Assembly: GCA_009809945.1 (NCBI GenBank)
Contig: WTPW01000027.1
Span: forward strand, 785,868 to 849,867
Length of the DNA: 64,000 bases
Direction: 5' to 3'
DNA from: Gigaspora margarita
Lineage: Eukaryota > Glomeromycota > Glomeromycetes > Diversisporales > Gigasporaceae
The first letter of the stretch is position 1, and each line of letters opens with the position of its first letter. The notes beneath the pieces were generated by a model that was not told where the DNA came from, did not search any database, and worked only from the letters and a program-made list of their open reading frames with translations. Positions 36,934-47,616 of the stretch are shown here, in pieces. Both the position numbers and the translations under genes were made by a program.

Positions 36934-37099
36934 TTAGATAAAAAAAAAAGTGCAAACATGGGGCTATGTTAAATGATTTTTTTTTAGATTGTTTTTAGTT
37001 TTTATTGTTTTTAGTTTTATTTTTTAGTTTTTTTTAAAAAAGAGAAAAGAATCGTAGGGTTATTTTTCATGGGACATGAAAAATTAAGGTGGGAAGAAT

Positions 37100-37631
37100 T
37101 GTTGGAGGTAGAAATGAATATTGGTTGGAACCACATGACGTCGATTTTGCCGGAGTTCCCATGAAGGTACTGTGATCACCTAATGATCACCTGTTAGAAA
37201 ACTGGTTCTGCGCACAGCCCATCAATTGAATGAAATCGACTAAATTGGGAAAGGCATTAAATGCAAGATCGAGAGAATATTCAATATGGCATGATTCTGC
37301 CATTCGATAAAGAAAAATTGTGGGATAGAAGATAACAATTAGGAATCCCATTAGAAGTAAAATAGTATAAAATGAGTGAGAAATGTACTATTGAGCAGCA
37401 TGAAGTGTGTCGTTACTTGTCCTGTAAATAAAGATTAGAAATTGATCTTGGTTTCTGTGTCCCTCGTTTATAAAAATAAACTGTCCCGTGTGCTCACCTT
37501 ATACCTGATATGCCTTAGCCTTGCCAAATCGTACCGCCTCTCACATTGGGTATATCATGAGGTGTTTCTTTGGTCTTGGTGGTTGGTGGTTGTCTGTCCC
37601 GTGATGCCAGCCTGAATTTCTGCCTCTAAAA
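37100..37631 (+). repeat. 3' long terminal repeat
   Basis: Second LTR of the 34805-37631 element; begins TGTTGGAGGTAG. Confidence 0.9.
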
Positions 37632-37932
37632 ATAGGCAAAATCTAATTTTAGTTTCGATATGTAGTATCTTTATTTAGATATATTATCAATAATAAAGAT
37701 AAAAATTGAAAAAAAATTTTTATCATGTGGTATCATGCCCATTTTATATATCATGCGCATTAATGCACATTCATGCGCATTTTATTATAAAATGCGCATT
37801 TTTCCCATCTCTATTCATAATCAATTTGCGGAATAAAGACTATTTAAAGATCTTCACTAAAAACTTTTGTAAAATATAACAATTAATAATTACAATATAA
37901 TCGCTTTAAGTACTGATATTACTCAATTATTA

Positions 37933-38046
37933 CCGTATTATCGCGAAATAATGCGCGGGTGTAATTTCAAAATTTGGCCCAAATTAAGATTAATACAGGC
38001 CATTATTCTAAATAAAGCCCATGAACGTTATTTCGCGACCATACGG
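37933..38046. mobile_element. MITE with gcgaaataa ends (copy B)
   Basis: Same position within unit B as 30790-30895 in unit A; flanked by TA. It predates the duplication of U. Confidence 0.7.
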
Positions 38047-39018
38047 TAATACGTTCACTTTTGTAATTAATTTCATAAATTTTGTTATCGATTGAACGCC
38101 GTATTTTTACAATCAGAAATAATCTTGATTTTGAATTTATTCATTAAATCTTCCTGCAAGCAAATTTTCTGCAAATTGCCACGAATGATCTGTGACGATC
38201 AATCGAGATATATTTTGAATTGCAGCTCTGATATTGTTGCTATTTCAACTTCATGATAACAGTGGGACGGTTTAAGGAATTATATTCTATATGCCTCTAC
38301 AACGCATACTGTATAATGTTTCATATAATTCATATCGGCGGATTTTCAAAGAACCCTAAAAATTAAAGGTAATAACTGATTGGTGGGGTAGACAATTGAT
38401 CGATTCATGTTTAAAAAAAATTTAGCTACATGAGCGCATATCTCTATTTAAACAAAAATAATCAGTTGGAATCAGTTAGATGTGAATTATCATTTTTAGG
38501 GCACTTTGTAATACAGAATAATCAGTTGACTATTTACGTAATTATAATTTAAGGGATCATTGCTACTGGGTTGGCAATTATTTATTAGATCTGAGGATCA
38601 GCAAAAAGGTCCAATTTGCAAAATCCGAAGATATGTGTGAAAAAAACTATATTATGTGTATTTTATGGATAAAAACTATTTCTTCCCGGCTTAGTTTGAA
38701 TAATAAATATTTCTCAAATGGATACTTGAAAAGTGCAGAACGTGACTGTCGCTTACGTAGTGAATCACGTTCTGCACAATACTTATCATGCACCACTAAG
38801 GAGATATTTCATTATTTTTCAAACCCGAGAAATAAATTAGTTATTCTACATTTTATACGACAACAAGATATTGTTAACCAAATCTTTTATCGCGTCATAG
38901 AAAGTTTATGGTATATTTCCAGACTAAAATATATATGTATATTCGGATTTCGATTTCTTGAAGTAATCAATTCATGGGATTGTCCTTCTCGTAGTTAATT
39001 AAGTAGTAAAGACTTTTT

Positions 39019-40082
39019 CAAACATGGCGTCGAAACGAAACCTACCCGAAACTAGTTTCGGAACGGTTCTAATCCGAAACTAGTTTCGGATTTTTTTAAA
39101 AAAACTGAAACTCCGAAACCCGAAACCCCGAAACTATAATCCGAAACCCAAACCTATAATTCGAAACTCAAAAATATAATATTGAAGCTTATAAATTTAT
39201 TATAAGGTTGCCTTATTTTTAATGAACCCAAAATGTAAAATTATTTTTGAATAAATTATAAACTTTATTTTTAATATCATACCGTTATTACAACTGATTG
39301 CAAAATTCTAGGACGATAGAAAAAATTGCCAATGATGAATTGATAAGTATTTTATGTCTTTTGATACCAACCATTTATTTAATTCTGCAGTAACCTATCA
39401 ATTCTATCATTAGTAGATATGGACGTACTAATTACTTATTATTACTTGATATTGTACCCAGTTTTTACGTAATAAGTAAAAAAAACTGGTGCTTGCAAAA
39501 GCAATATTGATTGTCAGAATATAAACTTCAGAATTATATATACCTTTCATGTTGTACTTATGAATCATAACAACAAAAATGACTGCACGTATTCAATAAA
39601 ATGTTGGATGCATTGAATTCTTTAAGGAGATATATAACATACATCAGTGCGATTAATGTATATTGAAGAGATACAGAGCATACATCAGTGCATTTGATGT
39701 ATAATTGAAAGAGATATATAATACATAAATGCAATCAATGTATATGGAAGTTGGGGTAGTTTTTGGTGTTCAGGTGAGGTTTCGGTTCGAATGAGGTTTG
39801 GGTTTCGGGTGAGGTTTCGAGTTTCGGATAAGGTTTCGGAAGTTATAATCCGAAGCCCGAAACTTCGGATTTGGCACTAAAGGGTATCAGCACCAACTTT
39901 GGAGAGAATAGACAAATAAGTTATTGATGTTTTGGCAGTTTCGGGGTTTCGGTTGAGGTTTCGGGTTTCGGTCGAGGTTTCGGGTTTCGGGTGAGGTTTC
40001 GAGTTTCGGATAAGGTTTCGGAAACTATAATCCGAAACCGAAACTTTCGGAATCACCAAAAAAGGTTTCGGTGCCATCTTTG
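39019..40082. mobile_element. 1064-bp hAT element with ccgaaac motifs
   Basis: Ends CAAACATGGCGTCGAAAC and GTTTCGGTGCCATCTTTG are inverted copies. The target duplication GACTTTTT is exact at 39011-39018 and 40083-40090. Subterminal ccgaaac/gtttcgg arrays fill 39030-39170 and 39770-40070. A three-unit ~48-bp minisatellite (gagatatataacatacatca) lies at 39620-39750. No transposase. Confidence 0.92.
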
Positions 40083-41745
40083 GACTTTTTACAGCAACTG
40101 TAGAATTTTGTTTCAAATTTCCAAAATTTAAACAATTTGTTCTAACTTTCCATTCGTAATGCATGTATTTACAAGTTACTTTCAGTAGCTTCATTTACTA
40201 ATATTTTATTACTCATTTTTAGGCTGTTTTCTTCAAATTTGTTACGAATATTTTCTTGAACGTGTTTATCACTATTTTCATTAGAAGATAGTCCTTCGGG
40301 TATTTGTCAACTAAAGTCATCTGATGATAATCACTTTTGGACACCTTTTAGCGAATTGTATTCGTAAATGATGTTGCTCACGTAATATTGTTAGAAATTC
40401 CCCTAATATTCCGAGAGATAATGTTTATATACAAATAATTATATTAGTATTGAGTATCGTGTGTGTTAAATGTAAGCTTATTTCACGTTGTTCCCTTTTC
40501 TTGCGTTCGAATATGATTACTAAATGTACCTTATCCTAAGAAAAGCAATATTAACTCTCCTTTTGTATCACAATAATTCTATTGACCTAATGCCATCTCG
40601 ACACCAAGAGTCGAAGCTTATTGCTCTCAAGTACTTTACTTAATGAACCGAAAGCAAAATTTGATTTAATCTGAAATTGATGAATAAAGTATAGCTACTC
40701 ATATTTGCTAAATCTAAAATGGCATTTCATACAATGAATAATATTAGTAATTTTACTATGAATCAATTTTTATTAGCAAAATTAGAAACAATCAATTAAA
40801 TGATTTTAAGTAATCATGTTAATTATAAAGAAAAGCGTAAAATTCTAAAGGATTCACATAAGCGCTATACTATATGGGGAGTCATCTATTAAAACAACCC
40901 ATTTTTACAATTTTTTGAAAAATGAATTTTTATTAGAAGTTAGATTCATATAAATTTTGACATGATTAACATTTTTTAATTATAAATTAAAGTCGATTTG
41001 CATAATAAAAATCAAGATAATGTAAAAGAAAAATTACATGAGGGCCAACACATCACGAGATTACCCGATAGTCATCTACCTTTAACTAATCAAAATCGTG
41101 AAATTTGATTAATCCCGGATCAGTCCGAAAATCAAAACAAGATATGCATCAAAACTATTTCAAAGTATATAACTATGTTTGACTTTTTGCAAACTTTTAA
41201 TTAAATTTTGAACTTTCATGGTTAACATAAATTTTTTCATTTTAATTAAAACGTTCTACTAGTCGAATGCCCAAAACATGCATGTCATTAAAGAATTTTG
41301 AAAAATATCTTTATTCTTAGGCATTTTATAAACAATTTATAATAAGTTAATCATTTAAAATGGATCGCTTATTAATAATGATAAAACATTAGCCACATAA
41401 ATATCATCGAATATTCGTTATCATGAAAATCAAAAAAAACAAATTGATTAATTAGTCCGTGTGACGAATGTGTAACGTTATGACAATCACTTTTTTGAAA
41501 AAATTCCTTGCCGTCACTTATTACTTGACGTCAATTATTTCAATTGATTTTGATGAAGTCTATGTTGCATATTTGTCGGTACTACTGGAATAGCTAATTC
41601 AACTAGTCCTTCAAGGTCTTTTAAGTCTAAAACCAATTCAAAAAAGTACGGGCTAAGTTTTCACTATACCATAAAATTGTTTGTGAAATGTTCTTAAGAG
41701 AATTGAGCCACAATAGTTTCCTTCACGCTTTCCTGAGTTGTTAAT

Positions 41746-42421
41746 TATTTTGTTACATTTTTCAAATTCAAAATATAATCTACATATTGCAACATGGATT
41801 CTTTTGATTCTTTTTGATGTGTGCAAGATGACATATAATACAAATGTAAAAAAAAAAAAAAAAAACAAGCAGAATAAATTTAATAAAAATTCTACTTTAT
41901 ACCGTAAAATACACATATTAGTTTTGACTTTGCATAGTATTTCGCACACCCTAGGATACGTAGCATAATAGATAAACAAAAATATTGTGATTAGACAAAA
42001 CAAAAAGGATATTATTTAATTTTATTGTTTATTTTTACTCCCTTGTAATTTGGGCCAAAAAAGGTACTTATTTTCGGATTTATCGTTATACGATAATTGG
42101 ATTTTCCTAAAACGCATTTATGGCGTTTACCACCTATGTCACATTATCTCAAATTAATTAGTAAGCGTGTTCTAAGTAAATAACTCTAGAACGAAATTTT
42201 GAGGTAAAAATTTTATATAAAATGCTTATAAAAATTGAGAAAAAATTTTATAAAAATTTAATAGATACAATACCATCCTAGGTGCGTTTTATAATAAATG
42301 TTTCTTTTTAACCAAAGTTATCCAAATAAAATATTTTTATTGGATATATAAGAAGTATTTATTGAATCGAATGATATATTAATGATTTATTAAATCTAAA
42401 ATTTACTTAGGTTGAACCGAA
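41746..42421. other. Upstream region of the nuclease-like gene
   Basis: AT-rich and non-coding. No TATA box is distinguishable from background. Confidence 0.4.
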
Positions 42422-42979
42422 ATGTCTCCTCTATTCTTAAAAGATTATAAAAGTGAATTTGAAGAATTTTTAAAAAATGAAAGAGCAGGATTAAAGGGTC
42501 TTACAGAAGATGGAATTGATAAATTATTTACTGATCCGAATTCTGGATTCGAACCTGGATTTAAGGGAGAACTTTATGAATATTATATTTTTAATCTCCT
42601 TAAAAGAAATGATATTCCTGTTTTAAAAAATGCGTCAGTATTTAGATATGTTACGAGAAGGAATGGTAATGGTATTTATTTTTCAGATGGTAATATGGAT
42701 TTGCATGGTCGTTATAAAGATGCTTTTAGTTTTTTTATTCAATGTAAATTTAGAGTGAATAATAATTCGTTAAGTAATGAAGATATTGAAAAATTTTTGA
42801 AAACTGTACAAAATAATCCTCACTTTGATATGGCGATACTAAGTACCAATTCTAGAATGGCTGATGGACAAGAAAAGATATTCGAAGAATCAGAATTTAA
42901 AGAAAAGATCTATTATTGCAACGAGCAAAAGACCTTACAAGCGTTAGATTTTCATTATGAAAAATTACAGGGGAATTGA
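42422..42979 (+). CDS. PD-(D/E)XK nuclease-like protein (Mrr/restriction-endonuclease-like fold)
   Basis: An intact single-exon frame of 185 residues, with ATG in a ccgaaATGtc context. The motif layout is that of a PD-(D/E)XK core: Glu50 in GFKGELYEYY at the first helix, Asp93 in GNMDLHGRYKDAF on the central strand, then IQCKFR with Gln107 and Lys109 on the next strand. This D-x13-QxK arrangement is the one seen in Mrr-type enzymes. The C-terminal part (residues 118-180) gives a possible helix and a strand, DMAILSTN. The length is close to a bare nuclease domain, with no added DNA-recognition module. Codon use is AT-rich like the neighbours. Function could be DNA cleavage, repair or mobile-element defence; only the fold is argued here. 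Confidence 0.75.
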   Translation: MSPLFLKDYKSEFEEFLKNERAGLKGLTEDGIDKLFTDPNSGFEPGFKGELYEYYIFNLLKRNDIPVLKNASVFRYVTRRNGNGIYFSDGNMDLHGRYKDAFSFFIQCKFRVNNNSLSNEDIEKFLKTVQNNPHFDMAILSTNSRMADGQEKIFEESEFKEKIYYCNEQKTLQALDFHYEKLQGN

Positions 42980-44736
42980 TTTGTAGCCATTATTGAAAGA
43001 TATTTTTATGGGATTTTATTGTTATTTATATATATATATATTATATGTTCTTCCAAGAATTTACGGTATTACGAATAGTTGTGATGTATGTTTAGCAAAG
43101 TAATGATGTATGCTACAAAATAGCATTTGAATACACAAAACTAGCTTACTATATCTATTATATATAAAATGGTATAGTCGTAGGTTATTTATTTTTGTAA
43201 TAAAACAAGTTTTCGTGAGAAATATTTCTAAACTTCAAATATATTGTCGGTATCATAATTTTCATAAGAGAATTATTTTTTAAAAAAAATTTACTTTTTG
43301 GTCAGTATTAAAACCTTCATTAAAGAATAATTCTTGTCAAAAAACCTATCCTCTTTATCAGTTTTAAAGATTTCTTTAAAAGAATTGTTTTCTTTAAAAA
43401 AATTTCTTCTTTAAAAAGGCTATCAGTTGATAATATAGATTTCTACGTCAGTACTAATATCGTTCATCATTTTATTGATAGACATATTTTTAAAACAAAA
43501 TATCGATTTTATTTTTTTTAAAAAATTGTTGTTACGATTACTGCTTTTTGCTGTTTAACGACCAAATTAGACTTCAGACTGTTTCTGTAAATTATAACGT
43601 CAAGAAGCCCGAAATCCGGTTTTCTTTAGCGTCGCATTGCATTTGAATAAATTAACTACCAATATAATGCTTTATACGCAGTTGTAACCTCATCATCCAT
43701 ACACAAATGATTTCTAATTTAATGTCTTATACCATACACGGATTACCTAATTTTCTCCACAGTTCCTATTGGACGAAGGGAAACCCTGTTTTTGATTGGA
43801 CAAAATAGCTTAGAAATTTTGATTCACGATCAAATAACGAAAGTACTGTTGGAAAAGTATAAGATCTAATAGAATGTATATTATACTAAAATTTTGCAAG
43901 GAAAATTTTTTTGTTAGAATACAAAAGGGTATTTGTAAACAAATTTTAAGTTATTGTCGATTTTTGAAAAACTTTTAAGATTTTTTTAAAATTTTATGTT
44001 ACACCTGATCTTATAATTTGATTGGTAAACAAAGAGTGGCGTAATCTTACCGGTGGGGGAAATTAGGGAACCCCTTATACACAACTACTTTGCTCACTCA
44101 TACACCACAATAACCAATAAACAAGCGTCAATATGCTACCTTTGGTTTGCAAGTTACTGAGAGACAAACGGAAGTGATGGTATGAAAAGAAAGATACCTT
44201 CTTTACTAACCAAAGGTCTTAAAAATGCCCTTGCATTTGCAATTAACAATCTCTCCTTTCTTACGTTGCTATTACACATACAGAACTATAAGATAACCTC
44301 TTGCGTTTCCTAATGATCATAGTAGTTCATATTTCAAAATCATATGAAATTACAGAAAGATACTTGCATCTAAACAAAAAAGACCATAAAAAAACTAAGA
44401 AGGCCCGATAAATTACGATTTGTGCATGAAATAGTGGAAGGCTATCTTTTCTATATGATAAAGGTCTTGCTAGAGAATAAAATTATGTATCTTATTAGAG
44501 ATACATATTATAACAAAAAAAAAAATTTGTATTTTAAAAACGATCGATCATATGATAATTTTCACCGATCGCCATCTCTACAAATACTTAATTTCATGCT
44601 TATGAATAAAGATGGCAGGCTCTTACGCCCTAATGTGATTTAAAAAAAAAAAAAAAAAAGATGGCAAACTCTAATAATGGCATGCTACTATATAAATAAG
44701 ATATCTCGGTATTTTTATTAATTAATCTTTTTAACG
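42980..44736. other. AT-rich DNA without a gene
   Basis: No supported gene. Sequence at 43880-44030 resembles the interior of the 2507-2831 element (ttttgcaaggaaa ... ttacacctgatc). The open frame at 44422-44641 lacks coding character and ends in poly-A. Confidence 0.5.
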
Positions 44737-44868
44737 ATGGGTCGTCTCGGAAAAAGATGTGTAAACAACTTGTATAGAAAACGTGGTGTTTTGCTCCAAA
44801 AAAAACTATTGATACATTTGAAGAAACCGTCGATGTATTTGAAGAAGCAGCAGGAAATTATTCAAGCA
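44737..44868 (+). pseudogene. Short alpha-SNAP-like fragment
   Basis: One frame reads APKKTIDTFEETVDVFEEAA followed by GNY. This resembles the N-terminal helices of alpha-SNAP/Sec17 proteins (FEEA..LFEEAA pattern). It is cut short by fusion to kinase sequence at about 44869. Too short for certainty. Confidence 0.25.
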
Positions 44869-45965
44869 CGCAGAAAAGGATTCATTACGTAATAATCTTC
44901 GTGAAGTATCGCAAATGAAATGTTAAATTTATTATCAGATCTTGAAGCAATTCATTCGCAAGTATTAGAACATTGAGATCTTCATAGTGAAAAAATTTAC
45001 GAGTACAGACGAATTGAATAACACATATTCTCTAATACTAATATAGTAATACAAAAAAGAAGTGTATGGAGTTTTACCTTATATGGTATCATAAATTTTA
45101 CAAGAAAAACCATATACTCAAGCAATTGACATTTATGCTCTTGTATATCTTAATGCTTTAATTATTTATTGAATTGAAGAAATTGAACATTCTGATAATC
45201 AAAATAAAACAAAAAAAAAAAAAAAAAAAAAAAACAATTTTTAGAAGTCAATAAAGTTAGGGAAATTACATTTAAGAGACTGAAAATGAAATAATTATAT
45301 ATAAAGGCCCGATGTAAAATAATTAAATAAAGATCTAAATTTTGAACAATGTTACAGTCAAAGGCATAAGTTTATCGTAATTAATTAAATTGCAACTTTT
45401 TGTAATTATATAAATGTAATTTTCTTTTGATGATTAAACGTGTTACTTTTAATCAGTATTGCATCTATTCTCTTAAGTCTATAATTTTTTAACTTTCTTT
45501 ACGAGTACAAATGAGTTTTTGCGACCCTAAATATCTTTGATTACACGTAGTAAATATGATTCTCGTTAATAACTAATTTGGTGTAGAATAGACTTATTAG
45601 TTTAAAACCGAATGAAAATTACAATATTAATAAATATCGTGCTTAATCCAGTCGAATTATATTTTGGTTAAAAGCAAACTTCATTAAGCAAAAGAAAATA
45701 GTATAAAATGTATAATGTAGTACATATATATATAGTGACAATGTTCAAAGAACCAATATCGTCATAATGCGATTATTTTGGTCTTTTATATTTAATTATT
45801 TTCATTATGGGACCTTATATATAATTATTTACATTTTTCGGGCCTTTATACCGTATGTAATTTCCCCTAAAATTAAACCTATCATTGAACTGAATCATTC
45901 GAACCATAATTATATTAGCAAACTTATCGGTATACAAGAAATATAAAGAAACTTATGAAACTTCT
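44869..45965 (+). pseudogene. Kinase-like pseudogene (unit 1), split by a hAT-type element
   Basis: Matches the intact kinase exon 2 from gcagaaaagg (50198) onward: ttacgtaataatcttc, cttgaagcaattcattcgca, catgagatcttcatagtg (the HRDLHSG region, with a stop), ggtatcataaattttacaag and catatactcaagcaattgac. Deletions removed the segment after the APE motif. A 24-base poly-A lies at 45212. The C-terminal part resumes after the inserted element, at 45868-45960 (attaaacctatcattgaac ... aagaaatat). Multiple stops; non-functional. Confidence 0.85.
45260..45867. mobile_element. 608-bp hAT-type element in the kinase pseudogene
   Basis: Ends GGGAAATTACAT and ATGTAATTTCCCC are inverted, with further inverted blocks ggcccgatgtaaa / tttacatttttcgggcc. 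Flanks taaagtta (45252-45259) and taaaatta (45868-45875) form an 8-bp duplication with one transition. The paralogue at 61550 is uninterrupted here. Confidence 0.75.
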
Positions 45966-46439
45966 AATGATTTATAAAAGTGTATATTGTAAAGAAGTAT
46001 AAATTGGTACGAACTTTTCAGAAAAGAAAATTGTATTCAGATAATTCATGATAAATATTTCATACTGTATCTAGTTAATAATACAGTAATAGTACATATC
46101 GATCCCAAGAAGTTCTTTAAGCCAAGAAAGTTTTTATCTTGTCTTAACACAATTCTAGCATCAATTCTAATTCAATCATCTTTTAGGTCTTATAAACTAT
46201 GCATAATACTGAAAATTATTTTAGTTACTCGAATTAATGATCTAATAATTAAAAACTTAAAACAAGTTTATAAAGTTGTTAATGTTCATTTAAATCGTAA
46301 ATAATATAATACTTAGAACTTAACAATTAATCTTTTATATCATTTCATTTTGTTCGCAAAATCATATTAACGTGAAAATTTATTATTAATGTATTAAGTA
46401 CAAAGATTTTTTTTTATTAATTGGTCTAAATGAAATCTT

Positions 46440-47383
46440 AAAATTAATAACAATTGCTATTCACATTATAAGGTTGTCGGTACCAAATTTTTAATTAGTC
46501 GGTAATTCTGTAGTTAAATAAACCGACAAAGTTAGTGAGTTTACGATTAATTAAAAATTTTGTCACTGATCCATCAAGAAAGATGCTTGAGAACTCCCAT
46601 ATTTCAATTATTTCATTCACGTTAATTTTACTCATAGAGTATTAAATCCTTTGTTAATTAGTATATTTAATAAATTGTTCACAATTTATAGAATTGATAT
46701 CACCCATATCTCTTATTTAGTTTCATTTCTTCATTCACAATAATTATTTTTAACGTGCAAGTAAAGATGTTTCACTATCAATATAACTAATTAAACTACT
46801 CAATTCATAGTATTTCTACTCTATATTTCTTATTCATTCACGTTAACTTCATTGATGGATGTATAATTCAAGTTTATTTTATTTACACTAATTAATTTGA
46901 TAAACTTAAGGCTTTTTTTTTGTTGTTTAAATTACAAAGACAAAAATTGTCACTCTCTTTAACATATTTACTGGGGCGATAAAGCCGTCCACATGAGCGT
47001 GTACTAGTTAAAAAAAAAAAACATAAAAATTAAAAATTACAAAATTTTAAAAAAATTACCCCTTACACCGCAATATAAATATCATTTCTAAAAAGTGCTT
47101 GTACATCAAACTTTAAGCTTCGATCCTTGGTTTGAATTCATAGATATTGTATGACAAATTAAATATGAAACAACGAAAAAAAAATAAAAATAAAAAATCG
47201 AGTAATGTAAATCAGCTTCCGAGCTCTAAATGATATACCGTAAATTAAAGTTTTGGGAACGGAAATTCTAACGATGTTATCCATAATAAAGTTATGCCAC
47301 ATTGAAAAATATTTGTACACATGTCTTAATTATTTAAACTGTTAGGTTTGAAATTATTTTTTTCCTCATATTTAAAAAGTAAA
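46440..47383 (+). repeat. Sel1-upstream spacer, copy 1
   Basis: Begins with cattcacattata-type sequence after the kinase C-terminus and ends at the Sel1 ATG. It consists of degenerate ~110-130 bp repeats (attcacgttaactt..., aaagat.tttcatta), a GC-richer block at 46965-47012, and a proximal part with gatataccgt and tttgtacac. Confidence 0.7.
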
Positions 47384-47616
47384 ATGAAGAAAGTTTATAA
47401 TAAAATATTTCATGAAAAATCAAATAATTTAGACCCTTATGATATTGGATGCAATTATCAAAGTGGGATAGGAGTTGAAAAGGATGAGCATCAGGCATTC
47501 CTTTATATTCAAAAATCTAAACGATGGAAAATTCTATGGAAATAAATATTGTTGGATATTGTTATGATAATGGAATTGGAGTTGAAAAGAATGAACATCA
47601 GGATTATTTTATTATC
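47384..47616 (+). pseudogene. Truncated Sel1-repeat gene (unit 1)
   Basis: ATG at 47384 starts the same MKxxYNKxFH lead as the two downstream paralogues, followed by one Sel1-type motif (YQSGIGVEKDEHQAF). A frameshift near 47517 leads to TAA at 47543. Homology resumes for part of a second repeat (gataatggaattggagttga) and stops at 47616, where spacer sequence begins. Confidence 0.85.

Larger units (their letters stand above)
34805..37631 (+). mobile_element. Non-autonomous LTR retrotransposon (gag-only)
   Basis: Two 532-bp long terminal repeats (34805-35336 and 37100-37631) flank 1.76 kb. The LTRs begin T(G)TTGGAGGTAG and end CCTCTAACA or its decayed form. ATAG flanks both sides (34801-34804, 37632-37635). 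A tttggtagtaac sequence directly after the 5' LTR is a possible primer-binding site, and the purine-rich aaattaaggtgggaagaa precedes the 3' LTR. The interior encodes only a decayed gag-like protein; no protease, reverse transcriptase or integrase is present. Confidence 0.85.
33675..37813. mobile_element. hAT-like element at the U-unit junction, carrying an LTR element
   Basis: Ends TAGAGATGGG and CCCATCTCTA, with dense atgcgcatt/aatgcgcat motifs at 33685-33760 and 37735-37805. Without the nested LTR retrotransposon it would be about 1.3 kb. The two flanks do not form a duplication. Left is the end of unit A, right is the start of unit B. Confidence 0.7.
37814..41745. repeat. Repeat unit U, copy B
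   Basis: Direct repeat of unit A. Additional insertions are the 1064-bp hAT element at 39019-40082 and about 270 bp of unclassified sequence at 40876-41146. It ends with the tttccttcacgctttcctgag phrase shared with copy C. Confidence 0.8.

Noticed and set aside
34805-37631. RIP (repeat-induced point mutation) as the cause of LTR differences
   Set aside because: Changes cluster at inferred CpG on both repeats in both directions, not at CpA, and both LTRs retain many C/G bases.
41738-42003. Overlapping frames on both strands
   Set aside because: Driven by a poly-A run at 41850 and low-complexity DNA; not shared with repeat units A or C.
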